Notes under the pieces: generated by a model
The model's input: only the letters and a program-made list of their open reading frames with translations
Database searches by the model: none
What the model was told of the DNA's origin: nothing
NCBI RefSeq assembly: GCF_902506535.1
Contig: NZ_LR733824.1
Span: 434,001-498,000 of the forward strand
Origin: Pseudomonas sp. 8Z
GTDB lineage: Bacteria; Pseudomonadota; Gammaproteobacteria; Pseudomonadales; Pseudomonadaceae
Reading direction: 5' to 3'
Length of the DNA: 64,000 nt
Translations under genes and position numbers: made by a program
Shown: positions 37,261 to 48,100 of the stretch, in pieces
Position numbering within the stretch: position 1 is the first letter of the stretch
How the letters are laid out: each line of letters begins with the position of its first letter

Positions 37261-39639
37261 CTATGGAAGATCAGTTAGCCGGTATTTCCCGGTGTCGATC
37301 TTCACTATGAACTTCTGCGCGCAGAGACTACTGATCGTGCGCCCCGCAAGACTCTCGACTGAACCAACTAAATCGCTGACTACCAACACTTCGCGCAACC
37401 ATCGCACCACTTGGGATTTAGTGGCAACACTCGCCTCGCAGCGCATCCGAAACTCGACGATCGTCGTGGCAAGTGTTAGGAAATCAACCTCGGTAATGCC
37501 TCTCACAGGGTCAAGAGCGCGCGGGAAATTGTAATCCCCGACTAGTGCTGCGACCTTAACGATAGATTGTCCCCGGGTCGTTGAGCGCACGGAGCCCAAA
37601 TCAGCCGCATGCAGGACAATCTCTGAGACCTTGGCCGCGTCCAATGGTGTGGCCAGGCACGTCAGACATGCGCCGAGCATTTCATGCGGTGTCGTGTTAT
37701 TGCATTTGGCGCAGTTTTGGAGAACTCCGTCGGTCACCTCATTACGCGCGTGGTCGATACCGGAGATGGGTAGCCCCGTCGATAATGAGAGCCACCAGCC
37801 CCAAAGCTGAGCTCCGCGGCTGTTCCATCTGGTGCCGCCTTCATAGATCCATCGTCTCCATCGGCTTGCGTAGACGAACCCTTCACCGAAGATCTTATGC
37901 CTTCCAATTAAGCCTGCGTACTTCTGGACCCTGTTGTCGATGAATCGTGGTGCTGGATTACGGGAGTCCTTTTCGAGGACCACTGAGCGGTTCATCATCT
38001 TCAATCCATTGCGCAGGAAATCTGACTTCACGCTCCGCAGTCCCACGAGCATGTCGATAGGCACGATGATGTAGACACACGTGGTGGCACGCCCGAGAGC
38101 GCACGCCAATGTGGTGTCGTCCATTTCAAAACCCGCGACAACGATTACAACGGGCTTCTCCATACCTCGATACGCTGAGATCGTGGAGCGTGAAATATCG
38201 CTCCCCGCCAGCGTCAAGGGGAACTGACTGAGCACTATCATGTCCTGCCTCATGACACCGGCCCTCTCGAGCTCCGCTGTCATGGTTTGGATACTCCTAG
38301 AGACATCCCTGCTAATGCTCCTAGACAGGTCCTGCTTGGAGGTCGGCCGAGGGATGTGCACCTCATGTTGTGGCGGCCGCATCTCCATCATGGTCTGAGT
38401 GATGCCGCCGGGATTCCTGTATACCGTCGTCAGGTAGAAGAATCGCTCACCGTAGGTATCCTCTAGGAATCGATAGGAACAGCCCTTCTCGATACCGGGC
38501 AAAACCTGAAGCTCATCAGCAAATACGAACTTGCGTGCATTGGCGAAATGGTCACGCAATGCCAAGTGATCGTCCTCGTTGAGCGCCTGGGCCTCATCGA
38601 CGATCAGCACCGAATGTTGGTGATCCACCGTCCCATGCAGAGCCAAGTGATGCTTGTCATAGTTGGGCTCAACAACACGTTTTTCTCTATTCCGTATGCC
38701 CAAGGACTCGCAGTACGAATGAAAGGTCTGAACCGTGACCGTCCGACCAAAACGACTCAACTGGCCAGCGACTTTCTGCGTAATCTGGCGGTTCTTCAGC
38801 AGGAAAAGCACCGTGAGACCCTGAAGCGCAAATTGCTCAGCCAAGGAGCGCGCAATGAGCGTCTTACCGCTGCCTGAGAAGCCCGCAATGAGCCTGTGAT
38901 TAGTATCGAGGCACAAGGTCACCTGATGCGCCTGCTTATCGTCTAATCGAAGCCACAGCTCTCCGTCCGCGAGGATCTTGTGACCGAGATGCCCGTCCCG
39001 CACCTCCAGCGGCCAGACCGCATCGAGGAAATGCTCGACTTCACGGCCAAAATTGTCCTGGCCGCCATAATTGAGTGCAGCTTTCCAGTGCGCCATAAGT
39101 TGCACGATGCGCGCCGGCATGTCCCTACGGTGCTTCTGCAGGATCAGAATGCCATCGGGGATCGGCCGGTCGAGCGGTGCGTAAGCGCTAGCTATTTGTG
39201 AGCTATCAAGATCGAAGTCTGGAAAGTGCACTGCGTACCCGACTGGGCACTTCAACTGCCACGAAAGCAGCATCTCGGTGAGGACGAAAGTATTGTCCTT
39301 GACCTGATTCAGTGGATCGATTTCGTACCCATCACGCTCGTGAATGAATCGAAAGCCAGAAGGCTTGTACAGCCCCGACTTCGTCTCGATGCAAAGCATG
39401 CCCAGCTCCGCATGCAAAATCACGAAATCCACTTCGCCGGATAGGTGCTTCCTACTCAAGGAGACGCGTAGGTACTCCTGCAGCTCTTGCGAGTACACCC
39501 GCTTGCTCCTGCCTCGCAACCAAGGCAGCGAATGGATGACGGTGAAGCTATCGTCAAGCGCCGTTAGCTCCTGAAAGAGGGTGTATTCGCCTTTGCTGCG
39601 GAATTCCGCTTGGTCGAATGCTGGAAAGAACCTAGCCAT
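37261..39639 (-). CDS. NERD-domain nuclease / SF1 helicase fusion
   Basis: 792 aa. The N-terminal NERD (nuclease-related) domain has GEVDFVI (68-74) and IETKSG (84-89), the PD-(D/E)XK-like core. The SF1 (UvrD/Rep-like) helicase follows: Walker A GFSGSGKT (253-260), motif Ia TFHSYC, Walker B VLIVDEAQ (344-351), motif III FADELQVLPG, YRNPG, and a second RecA lobe with ISAYRGMEKPVVIVVAGFE and ALGRATTCVYIIVP. A CxxC...CxxC zinc ribbon (NCAKCNNTT ... CLTC) near residue 640 and a winged-helix-like tail end the protein. NERD helicases recur in phage-defence loci. The target is unknown. Confidence 0.82.
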   Translation of the reverse strand: MARFFPAFDQAEFRSKGEYTLFQELTALDDSFTVIHSLPWLRGRSKRVYSQELQEYLRVSLSRKHLSGEVDFVILHAELGMLCIETKSGLYKPSGFRFIHERDGYEIDPLNQVKDNTFVLTEMLLSWQLKCPVGYAVHFPDFDLDSSQIASAYAPLDRPIPDGILILQKHRRDMPARIVQLMAHWKAALNYGGQDNFGREVEHFLDAVWPLEVRDGHLGHKILADGELWLRLDDKQAHQVTLCLDTNHRLIAGFSGSGKTLIARSLAEQFALQGLTVLFLLKNRQITQKVAGQLSRFGRTVTVQTFHSYCESLGIRNREKRVVEPNYDKHHLALHGTVDHQHSVLIVDEAQALNEDDHLALRDHFANARKFVFADELQVLPGIEKGCSYRFLEDTYGERFFYLTTVYRNPGGITQTMMEMRPPQHEVHIPRPTSKQDLSRSISRDVSRSIQTMTAELERAGVMRQDMIVLSQFPLTLAGSDISRSTISAYRGMEKPVVIVVAGFEMDDTTLACALGRATTCVYIIVPIDMLVGLRSVKSDFLRNGLKMMNRSVVLEKDSRNPAPRFIDNRVQKYAGLIGRHKIFGEGFVYASRWRRWIYEGGTRWNSRGAQLWGWWLSLSTGLPISGIDHARNEVTDGVLQNCAKCNNTTPHEMLGACLTCLATPLDAAKVSEIVLHAADLGSVRSTTRGQSIVKVAALVGDYNFPRALDPVRGITEVDFLTLATTIVEFRMRCEASVATKSQVVRWLREVLVVSDLVGSVESLAGRTISSLCAQKFIVKIDTGKYRLTDLP

Positions 39640-39689
39640 GGACGGAAGAAAAGTTCGTCAGATTAAAGAATTCAGGGTGCTGCAGATTT

Positions 39690-39809
39690 ATGGGTAGAGT
39701 AAGCCTCAGGCAGCTCGGGGCCGAGCTGCGGCGGGCTGGTTACAGCTTGAGCCGGCTGGATTTGGTGATCATGACGTTAGGCCGATACTGCTACGGCCTA
39801 GCGATATAA
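39690..39809 (+). CDS. Possible 39-aa peptide
   Basis: Reads MGRVSLRQLGAELRRAGYSL and ends ALI-type hydrophobic (CYGLAI). It is followed 20 bp later by a strong terminator, which hints at a transcribed unit. There is no good ribosome site (AGG is 13 bases away), so it could also be a remnant or chance frame. Confidence 0.25.
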   Translation: MGRVSLRQLGAELRRAGYSLSRLDLVIMTLGRYCYGLAI

Positions 39810-39828
39810 GCGCCAAGTCGTCATACAA

Positions 39829-39852
39829 AAAAGCCCGCCATAGGCGGGCTTT
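39829..39852. terminator. Strong intrinsic terminator
   Basis: AAAGCCCGCC, ATA loop, GGCGGGCTTT, with an A-tract on the left (39827 onward) and T on the right. It can act in either direction. The remainder to 40125 holds only a small TGGCCG/CGGCCA palindrome at 39963-39978 and AT-rich promoter-like sequence. Confidence 0.8.
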
Positions 39853-40125
39853 CAGATGTCTCCCAGGGGAAGCTAGAAGCCAACGAGTTCTCGGAGCAAG
39901 CAGGCTGAGAATACACCGTTCGCTGCAACTGCGAATATTAGTCTATCTCAGCCAGTGAACACTGGCCGTAACCGGCCATTGGTCACCGTTCAAAACGGGG
40001 GCAATTCAATGCGACGAGCCAGGCCTGACCTCGCTAGGCATGCTGATCAAAAAATAATCCAAGAATAACAATAGATGTGGATCACCATCGTAAGATAGCC
40101 GAGTCAACGTATAGAGTCAGTATTT

Positions 40126-41211
40126 ATGACGTTAATCGCTGAATTAAACTCCACAGTCAATCCCGTGTTTATCGGTGATATTGCCGAGTCTAGACCAACA
40201 GAAAATATTATTCCATGGCCTACAATTGGCTGTAGCTCTGAGGTGTTCCCCCGGGGCTCTGGATATTCGATATCCGGATATACTCAAAAAATCTCAATAA
40301 TTTGTGATCGCCTTGTTATTTGCTGGGCTGGAAGTAAAATCCACGCTCGACTTGTAGAAGGGGGGCTCAAAGAGGCCTTAATTAAGGAGCAATCGATACA
40401 GGCAGTTCTAAATGCGCTAAATAATTTGTCTGAGGATCTATCTGGTGAAATATCTTTGATTGGTTGCTTCTTAGAAGATCTAGGCCCTGGAAAGTCGAAC
40501 ATACATAGATTCCAAATTGCTGCCAAACTATACGAGTCAAATCAGTTTGGGGCATGCTTGGTTAGTGGCTGTGGCGAGAGTCTTTTGGTTCATCAGCTAG
40601 AGGCGCACGCTGCACATCAACCTGATGAATTTGAATTTCTAAATAAAGAACAGGATGCCATTCACAAAGCTCTGTCTATCACAACTGCGTTATTGTACGA
40701 AGAGTATACTAATAAACAGCCACTTCTATTTTTCACTGGCGGATGCTATGAAATCGCCTACATATCTAATGGAAGGTTTAAAAAACTTGACAGTCATGCA
40801 ACTGCAATTTGGAGTGTGGAGATAGATCATCTGGGTAACGCTAGAGATTTACGGTTGCATGAGTTAAGTGCATGCGGCTACCACAATGAAATTCTCGCAG
40901 TATCCCACGTTCGAAAAAGCCGTCCCTCAGCGCAAGGCGCTGAAATCGAGCACTTCGATCACTTTCTTGTGGCTCCATTATCTCGAGAAGTCACTGAAGT
41001 TGAGCGGCAAACCTTTTACCCGATACTCACCCCAGAATATTTTAGCCATATAGTGGAAATTCATTATCCAGAGGGTGTTATTCGAAAGCTGCGAGTCACC
41101 GAATATTTTAACGCTCAAGTCCTTCGCTTTATAGATCGCAATGGGCTGATAGGACTGGACGTCAACAAGGGGCCGCTACTAGAGCAAATTATGATATTCG
41201 TGAGCAATTGA
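40126..41211 (+). CDS. Proteasome-like Ntn-hydrolase candidate
   Basis: 361 aa of unknown family. The pattern resembles HslV and proteasome beta subunits: MTLIAEL at the start would expose Thr as residue 1 after Met removal. IGDIAES places Asp at position 17 of the mature chain, and QKISIICDRLVICWAGSK matches the Lys33 strand plus the turn before the first helix, after an insertion of about 20 residues. The C-terminal 150 residues look like an added domain. Base composition is much more AT-rich than its neighbours, implying separate origin. The fold assignment is by eye only. Confidence 0.5.
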   Translation: MTLIAELNSTVNPVFIGDIAESRPTENIIPWPTIGCSSEVFPRGSGYSISGYTQKISIICDRLVICWAGSKIHARLVEGGLKEALIKEQSIQAVLNALNNLSEDLSGEISLIGCFLEDLGPGKSNIHRFQIAAKLYESNQFGACLVSGCGESLLVHQLEAHAAHQPDEFEFLNKEQDAIHKALSITTALLYEEYTNKQPLLFFTGGCYEIAYISNGRFKKLDSHATAIWSVEIDHLGNARDLRLHELSACGYHNEILAVSHVRKSRPSAQGAEIEHFDHFLVAPLSREVTEVERQTFYPILTPEYFSHIVEIHYPEGVIRKLRVTEYFNAQVLRFIDRNGLIGLDVNKGPLLEQIMIFVSN

Positions 41212-41324
41212 TGTCGACTTCTCTGTTTGGCTTGAGTGTCGCGGTAGAAGAGCGGTAAAAATCTAGAAGGGAAGCGACATGATTTGTGCGCAAATTACTG
41301 GCGCTTCAAAAGAGTATCCATGGC

Positions 41325-41373
41325 CTGCTTTTAGCCGACTCCGGCCTGTCGCGACAGGCTGAAATCGGCCAAA
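41325..41373. terminator. Long imperfect hairpin between convergent genes
   Basis: TTTTAGCCGA ... CCTGTC GC GACAGG ... TCGGCCAAAA forms a stem of about 22 pairs with an internal bulge, between the Ntn-like gene and the first STAND gene. It probably terminates both. Its inner 35 nt recurs at 59201-59235. Confidence 0.55.
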
Positions 41374-41385
41374 AAGTGTCATTTT

Positions 41386-44300
41386 TTATATCGAGACTAC
41401 TGAGAGTCTGTGACCTTTTCGTGTGACGCGAAGCGCTAGGCGGCTCGCCAGTGGCTCAAGGTAACTAAGGATCATCGATTGAAGCATCTTGGAGTTCACC
41501 TCCTCGTAAAGGCGCATGAGAGTGTTCGCTTCGGCTTGGGTTCCGCGAGCGGAGATTAGCGCCACCGCGCTGGTCGCTAGGTTATATGAACTGGTCTTAG
41601 CCAGCTGCTCGAGTTCGTCCGCACTAAGCTCCTCTCCATTGGCGTGAAGCATTTCTAATGCACGGCCAACAAGGCTTGAATCATTACAATCGTCACCGGC
41701 CCCAGCATCTAAGGCGGCGTCCAAAGCCGAACGAAGTCCTTTGCTCGCTCCGGCTACCCCTAAGCGTACTGAGTCCATTATTATCCTAAGATGATCAACT
41801 ACGCTGTAGTCGCTTTGGGCGAGCCATGTCCTCAACAGTTCGTGGGGAGCGCTCCTACCGGGGTGAAAAGGGATTGGCTCCAGGGTTCCGGATCGTAACC
41901 CAATCATCTTCACCCGGTAGGTCAGGCCCGTGGAAAACGCATGGGTGATTGATACCCGATCTTCCGCCGACCAAGTGCGTCCGGCAATCGCTTTAACGAT
42001 CCTCTCTACCCTGTTCCGCTCAGGCGCATGCCCAAGCTGCAGCACCGTAGCGCTCAATAGTTCAGCACTCAGTTCTTCTATCCGATCGACTAAACAGTCC
42101 AGAGCCTTGAGGTTCCCAAAGCCAATCGAATAAAGCAGAGCCAGATCGCGAAGCGGTCCGCTGAATCCTTCCACGCTGAGTAGTTCTTGGACACGATCAG
42201 GACAACCCTCGTCACGCCAATCTGAAATCAGGTAATCAAGGATTTTCTCAGCCTTGGCAACTTCGATTTCTGCAGAGCCCAACGTCTGAACAACGGTTAA
42301 AGCGTCGACAGTTGGCGAAGAAAGTGCCTGAGCTGCGGATGCATTTGGATGGAAACCTTCCGCTTTGATGCATTCAATCACGAGGCCCGTCATTGTATCG
42401 TCGAGCTTGCGCCCAGACTTACTCCATGCAGCAAGCCTCACATGCGGTGGCAGCGTCTCGTCGTTCGCGGCAGCATGAGCTAGATCGCAATCGATGCTGC
42501 CGATTTTCATATGCCCGATCAGACAGCTAATCGAGTCTGCGTCTGCTTCAACTGCTGTGACCTGCTTACATCGTTCAATGTACAACTCGAACGACTTAGT
42601 TCCTATTCGATCAACCTCGCCTTGAAGCTCTCCAATATTTAACAGGTGCTCGATATCGTCGGTAAGCAACTCTCGCAGAACTGACAACGTCAACTCAGCA
42701 TCCTGATTCAGCGCGACGATTGTTCCAGAACCTTCGTAGAGGAGCCGATGTTCACCCAGTCTCGCTCTTATTGCGCCGTGCAACGGTCTGGAAAATGCGT
42801 CTACGATGATGCCGTTGATAAGCTTGTTCGCTCGCCAAGAGCTTCCGCCCCAGATTAAGGCCAGCCGACGCCCTATCTCCTCGCGCTGGGAGGGGCTCGC
42901 AGGCATACCGTTGGCCAGGCAACGTCCGAGGAGCCTAAGCCCAGTATGGAATACGTCATCTTCCACGCCCAGGATATGGTTAACAAATGGCACGGGATCG
43001 AGATGTCGTTCGAGCGCGAATTGAACCGCCTGAGCCCATGGCCGCTTGGATATCATGCCAAGACGCTGAACGAGCTTCTCTGTTGACTGCTTAAGCAGCT
43101 CCGCAGAGGCGAGATATTCCTGCACGATTGGGAACGGAAACGACAGCCGGATCAAGCCCGATCGCCGCAACACCCCTCGACGTATGAGGGCCTCTCGCAC
43201 TCTATCGGCGGACAAGGTCGGCTCAATCCTGTTTACGCTGCGCGCGAATAGCTGATTTGTCACACCGATTGAATCCGCTTCAAGTGCATCGTAGGCCGCA
43301 CGTTCCGCAACGCTTCTCAGCAATGCAACATCAATGGTCTCGCTTTCGATACTCTTGAACACGGCTGGATGAAAAAGAGTTTCGATGTACGTATCAAGCA
43401 GATCACTACGCCGCAGATCGGCACCTTCAAGCCGCATCACAAGCATGAGTGAGAGAAAGATCGGAATTCTGGTTAGATGTGCCAAATCAGTTCGAGACTC
43501 GATCCGCTCCAACAGTGCCTCGGCAATACCTAGCTCACCCGGCCTATAGAAGGCAACGTACTGAGATACATCCGTATCACGCAGCGGTGCCAGCTCAATC
43601 ATCGTTGCGCCATCTGGCGAAGCCAAAGCAGCGGCATCGCGCACAGTCATCATCCACCGGACGCCCGGGTGAGCAGCGCGATAGACCTTAAAGCGCTCGA
43701 GCACTAGCGTGCGCCTATCGCTTGAAACCTCGTCCAGCCCGTCGACCAATAGGATCAGCGCCCCTGTCGCGGCGGCAGCCCTCCAATCGACCTTCACGTC
43801 GAAATCAGGATTGATCACGCGCTCAAGGTACTCGGCAATCGTAAGGTTGGAATCCGATAGTTTAGTCACGGATATGATCGCTGGAACGAGGCCGGCAAGC
43901 GCAGTCCTACATGCGATCGCATTCACCACAGTGGACTTTCCAAAGCCTGGGCCTGCGACGACAACCACAGCCCTGAGATCGATTCCAGGGAAATCCCGCA
44001 GATCAACCTCCTCGGCAGCACTGAAATCACGCCAGCCCGGTAGGTCGTCGTCGAAGTCCGCTCGCCGATCACGGTCGTATCGAAGACAGCGTGGCCAGAG
44101 GAAATCAGCATCTGGAACCTGTTGAAAGTCTGTACCAGGTACCTCGATACGTGCTAGGGCAACAATCGCGGCGCGATAAGTCTCCAAACCCCAACTCGGG
44201 GGAGCTGCGATAGTAATTTCCCACTCGCTCCTTAATTGGTCGTGCAGCGCAGCTCCCTCAAAGCGGCAGCGTGTCTCCGAGCCGGCCCACGCAATTCCCG

Positions 44301-44883
44301 CAAGGACGTCGAATAACCGAACTAAAGGCACGTTCGCAGAGGGCATCCAGAGCGGGACATAGTCACGTTCGAGCTCCTTCGAAGGCCAGATGCTCAGATC
44401 AAGGCGATTGAAAAGGAGTAACAGTTCGGAGTCACTGACACCAATCACCTGACCGATCGACGACTTAATATCCCGTTGCCTGGTGGTCAAACGTTCAAGC
44501 CACTCCTCCAAATCTGCACCATCGGTGCGCTCGGTGAGCGCCTTCAGGTCGGAAGCAAGTTGGGAAGGCTCGCCTAATACCAGAGCAAGTCTATCGTCGG
44601 GTGATAGTCCGCTTGTCAACTGACGGTATAGCGCCAACCAAAGGGATTTCCACGTTTCTCCTTGGCGCTGCAAACTTAGCTTGACTTGAAAATACCGCTG
44701 CGAACCGTCGTCAAGGCGGACTACGAAGTCGTCCACATAATCTGGCGTCTCAATTCGCACTTCAACAGGGCGCTCACGACTCGGGCGTTCACGAGGATCC
44801 ATCATTCGCCCGAGATAGAGTGCAGCCACACGATCCTGGTATCTAATGCCTGCCTGTGTTGTCGGCCCGCCGATTTCCGTCAA
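41386..44883 (-). CDS. Cap4-like nuclease / NACHT-type STAND ATPase
   Basis: 1165 aa. The N-terminal domain resembles Cap4/DUF4297 dsDNA nucleases: GGPTTQAGIRYQDRVAALYL, E45, D51-D52 and QVK (66-68), a PD-(D/E)XK core. The NACHT-type NTPase has Walker A GPGFGKST (311-318) and Walker B LILLVDGLDEV (376-386). The remaining 700 residues are helical, probably a repeat sensor. This is the layout of Avs and other bacterial NLR-like antiphage proteins, which oligomerise on a phage protein and cleave DNA. Specific family not assigned. Confidence 0.75.
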   Translation of the reverse strand: MTEIGGPTTQAGIRYQDRVAALYLGRMMDPRERPSRERPVEVRIETPDYVDDFVVRLDDGSQRYFQVKLSLQRQGETWKSLWLALYRQLTSGLSPDDRLALVLGEPSQLASDLKALTERTDGADLEEWLERLTTRQRDIKSSIGQVIGVSDSELLLLFNRLDLSIWPSKELERDYVPLWMPSANVPLVRLFDVLAGIAWAGSETRCRFEGAALHDQLRSEWEITIAAPPSWGLETYRAAIVALARIEVPGTDFQQVPDADFLWPRCLRYDRDRRADFDDDLPGWRDFSAAEEVDLRDFPGIDLRAVVVVAGPGFGKSTVVNAIACRTALAGLVPAIISVTKLSDSNLTIAEYLERVINPDFDVKVDWRAAAATGALILLVDGLDEVSSDRRTLVLERFKVYRAAHPGVRWMMTVRDAAALASPDGATMIELAPLRDTDVSQYVAFYRPGELGIAEALLERIESRTDLAHLTRIPIFLSLMLVMRLEGADLRRSDLLDTYIETLFHPAVFKSIESETIDVALLRSVAERAAYDALEADSIGVTNQLFARSVNRIEPTLSADRVREALIRRGVLRRSGLIRLSFPFPIVQEYLASAELLKQSTEKLVQRLGMISKRPWAQAVQFALERHLDPVPFVNHILGVEDDVFHTGLRLLGRCLANGMPASPSQREEIGRRLALIWGGSSWRANKLINGIIVDAFSRPLHGAIRARLGEHRLLYEGSGTIVALNQDAELTLSVLRELLTDDIEHLLNIGELQGEVDRIGTKSFELYIERCKQVTAVEADADSISCLIGHMKIGSIDCDLAHAAANDETLPPHVRLAAWSKSGRKLDDTMTGLVIECIKAEGFHPNASAAQALSSPTVDALTVVQTLGSAEIEVAKAEKILDYLISDWRDEGCPDRVQELLSVEGFSGPLRDLALLYSIGFGNLKALDCLVDRIEELSAELLSATVLQLGHAPERNRVERIVKAIAGRTWSAEDRVSITHAFSTGLTYRVKMIGLRSGTLEPIPFHPGRSAPHELLRTWLAQSDYSVVDHLRIIMDSVRLGVAGASKGLRSALDAALDAGAGDDCNDSSLVGRALEMLHANGEELSADELEQLAKTSSYNLATSAVALISARGTQAEANTLMRLYEEVNSKMLQSMILSYLEPLASRLALRVTRKGHRLSVVSI

Positions 44884-45178
44884 TATGCCGCTCCTCTGTG
44901 TGGTTTATAGATTCCAGTAGGATCTGCATCTAACCAGAGAAAACGCTGCGTGCTGTCCTCTCTACCTTTGAACTCACCATTTAAAGGTATCGAATGACGG
45001 AAGGCCATAGTGTAGCCATCGCTATGCAGCGGTGTTCGCTACGTCGATGTTGTTGGATACAGTCCCACATAGCGTTGAATCGCCTTTTGAGAGTCGAAGG
45101 CTTGCTTACGAGCGAGGGGGCAGCCAAGAGCGAATACAGGCGATGTCTGCTATCGGCCGGCGGAGGCGCCGGGCTAGC
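44884..45178. other. Intergenic region between first and second STAND genes
   Basis: 295 bp, no gene seen. The part near 44884-44960 is the promoter side of the 41386-44883 gene, so the two minus-strand STAND genes are probably separate transcripts. Confidence 0.4.
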
Positions 45179-48100
45179 CTATTCGAAGCTACCAGTACGC
45201 TCGCGCTCTTCTTCGTCCTCGCGAAGCTCTTCCGCAGCGATTCTTCGTTCGAGGCTCGCTCTAGCTGTCGCCAATACTGGCTTCAGCTCATCTTCGTTGC
45301 CGAGATTCAGCGCATCGAGAAGCGGGATCCGTTTCTTTAGGATTTCGGCCAAAGACCCCGACCAGCCTGAAGGCGTAAATCGCTTTAAATAGACTTCGAT
45401 TACAACCCTCTTATCAGGAGCATTAGCGAGAACCGCGAGCGCAGCCTCCGCAATAACCAACTCAGAATCGTCCACAGAGTCGATATTGACATACTCCTCA
45501 GTAGCTCGACTTCGAGTATCGAATAGCTTGCAGCTACGTGCAGCGAACACGTAACGATCAGGCGGCGAGTCATTACACCAATCGATCAATGCCTCCGGTG
45601 GAACTATGCTCAGGGCTGTCTCCCTCCGATCATTGTAAGGGTGCCCAATCACCGGCAACATCTGACGGTAGTAACCTTCTTCTCCGGGAACATAGATCGC
45701 GTCGAGAGTTAGTCGCGGCATGTGCCTCAGGAATGCCGAAATTGCGTCTTTGACGGCATCTCTATCGGAATAACCACCCTCCATCGTACGCGCAAAGGTA
45801 ATCAGACCGTTCAAAACCTCCAGCGCTGCTTCGGAAAAAGCTAATCGCTTCAGTGAAAACTCCAATACGCTCTCAATGCGGTAACCGCTATTGGCGCGAT
45901 CCCCAAGAACCTGTCTCCAGTCGGCTGAGCGCAAAAGATTCAGGCAGGTTTTCGCCAGAGACTCCTTGTACGCATCATCGTGATCTGACGCACAGTGGAC
46001 GACCATAGAAAGAACGTCGAGAAACACTCCCCCACCACCAGGCAGCAGTGCTATCGCAGCAAGCAACTCACCAATCTCTGCAACAGAGAATGCGTCGGTT
46101 TGTCTCCCCATCCCGAGATAGGAGTATTGCCAGGCAGGAGTAGCCCCAGCCTTGATTGATTGGAGGATACGAGCGTAAGCCGCTTGGTTCAGCGGTATGC
46201 AATGAAGGTCCATGATCCACTTGACCCAAATTGCGTCAGTCACCGCGCTGTCGAGGAACTCCTCGGTACAAGCGGGGGATGCGTGATGCCAGCCGTTGAT
46301 CAAGCCGCGTAGGAACAAGACACCAACTGCTCCTGGCGTGGCAGTGGCGATATGTTCCTTAGCCGCATCCAAAATCGATCTCGGGTCCGAAATCTGCTTT
46401 CCAACACCAACCCCCAAAGGAAATGCACTGGCTCCTGACTTGATTGAGATCAATTGCGGAAGTAACTCCAAGATTAGGCCGTCAATGGTGGCAGCGGCCT
46501 CCCCAAGCTCCTCTAAGGCCTGGTTTGATTTGCGGATTCGCTCACCAGTCGTTGTATCGAGCTGATCTGCATCATCGCCATCAAGATCCAGGTCGAAATT
46601 GTTCGAGTCTAGAAGTCGAGCTCGAATCATGTCTGGTATAGCCTTCGGTTTGAGAAGCTCCTCCAACTCGCGCAGCTCGTTCTGTACTGCCTCATCGCAT
46701 TTGCCAGAGTCATAGCGAAGGATGCTTTTGACTCCAAACCAACCTTGAGGCCAGCTCACGACTGAAGCCAGTTCTTTTACGGCTGCACCCACTTCTGGCC
46801 TCAGACTCGTGCCAAGCCAAAGTCCTCTTAAGCGGCGACCCAAAATAGATCTGCAATTTTCAGCAAGGTCGGACTTCTGCTTACCAAAGTCGAGTGCCAT
46901 GCGGAGGAACGGCATAAACCACGCCTCTACGTCTGATCGGGATTCCGGAGCCCATCCCTCGCTACGCTTTCGAGCTCCGAAATCGAATCTGCTCACATAG
47001 GTAAAATGCACTGCCTCAAGCGCCGCATCGAGCAGCAACAGCCCCAACTGCTCTCGCTTGGGGTCGCCGGATTCAAGCAATTTTCTAACGAACTCTGACC
47101 TGTGATTGGGAGGGGCATTCGTCCCGGATAGCACGCAGAAAAACAGAGACCTCAGAATTTCCACAGTAGATTCGTGCCGTCCTTTTTCCTGGGGGTCTGC
47201 CAAGGCGAATCTGACAAGAATATCGGCGGCCATCTCGAAGTCTTCTTCTTCGAAAGCGATGGCTTTCAACGTGTGCGCATACTGAGCACGTTGTCTGTTT
47301 TCGTCCGAAAGAAAGCTAGGGATATTGGCAGCCCGTCCAATTGCCGCTAGGGCGACCTTTGGAGATACAGGCGCAATGTTGTGAAAGATCTCATGGCCAA
47401 TGTCATTGAGATCCGTTAGATCGCCCAAGCGGCTGGATGGCGAGAGCCATTCCCGTACAAGCTCGGCGGCTTTTGCGCTTTCATGTAGGTAACCAAGTCG
47501 CCGCGAGAACGACCGGGCAACACGGTCGGTCGCGGTATCGAGAAAGATACTCACGATCTGCGATTTGGGTATCGCTTCTAGTGCCTGGGCTGCAAGTCGA
47601 TTAGCAATCGCGTGTGGCAAAACAGCACGCCATTTTCCACGCGCCTGTACGAGACCTCTTCGCTGTAGATCAACCATTTTTCGCTGTAGGGTGATCAATG
47701 ACACGTCAGCAACAGCGGCAATTTTGTTGAGCTCTGAACCAGGGCCATCCTCCTCGCCGTCGAATGAGTACAAGATACTGGCCGCTTCCGCGCAGCTGAG
47801 GAGATCTTCATTCTCGGCGTTCTTCTGATGAAACAGGCGCTTGAACAAGTCGGAGTCTCGCAACCGCGCCAGCTCACCAGTCGTCGTAACCGTCGCTGCC
47901 AACGCAAACGCGACGCGAGCGTTCCCGTCTGAGAATGCGGTGATGGTATCGACATCACTGAGCGATAGGACTGGATAGCGCCGCTGAAGAAGCTGCTTGA
48001 TTACGTCATCGGAGGAGCCTTCGAGACGGTAGCACTTTGTGGCGTCTGGTAAGTCGTCTCGAACGTCGTACTCAACAGTAACCAAGCCTATCTTGCTGCC

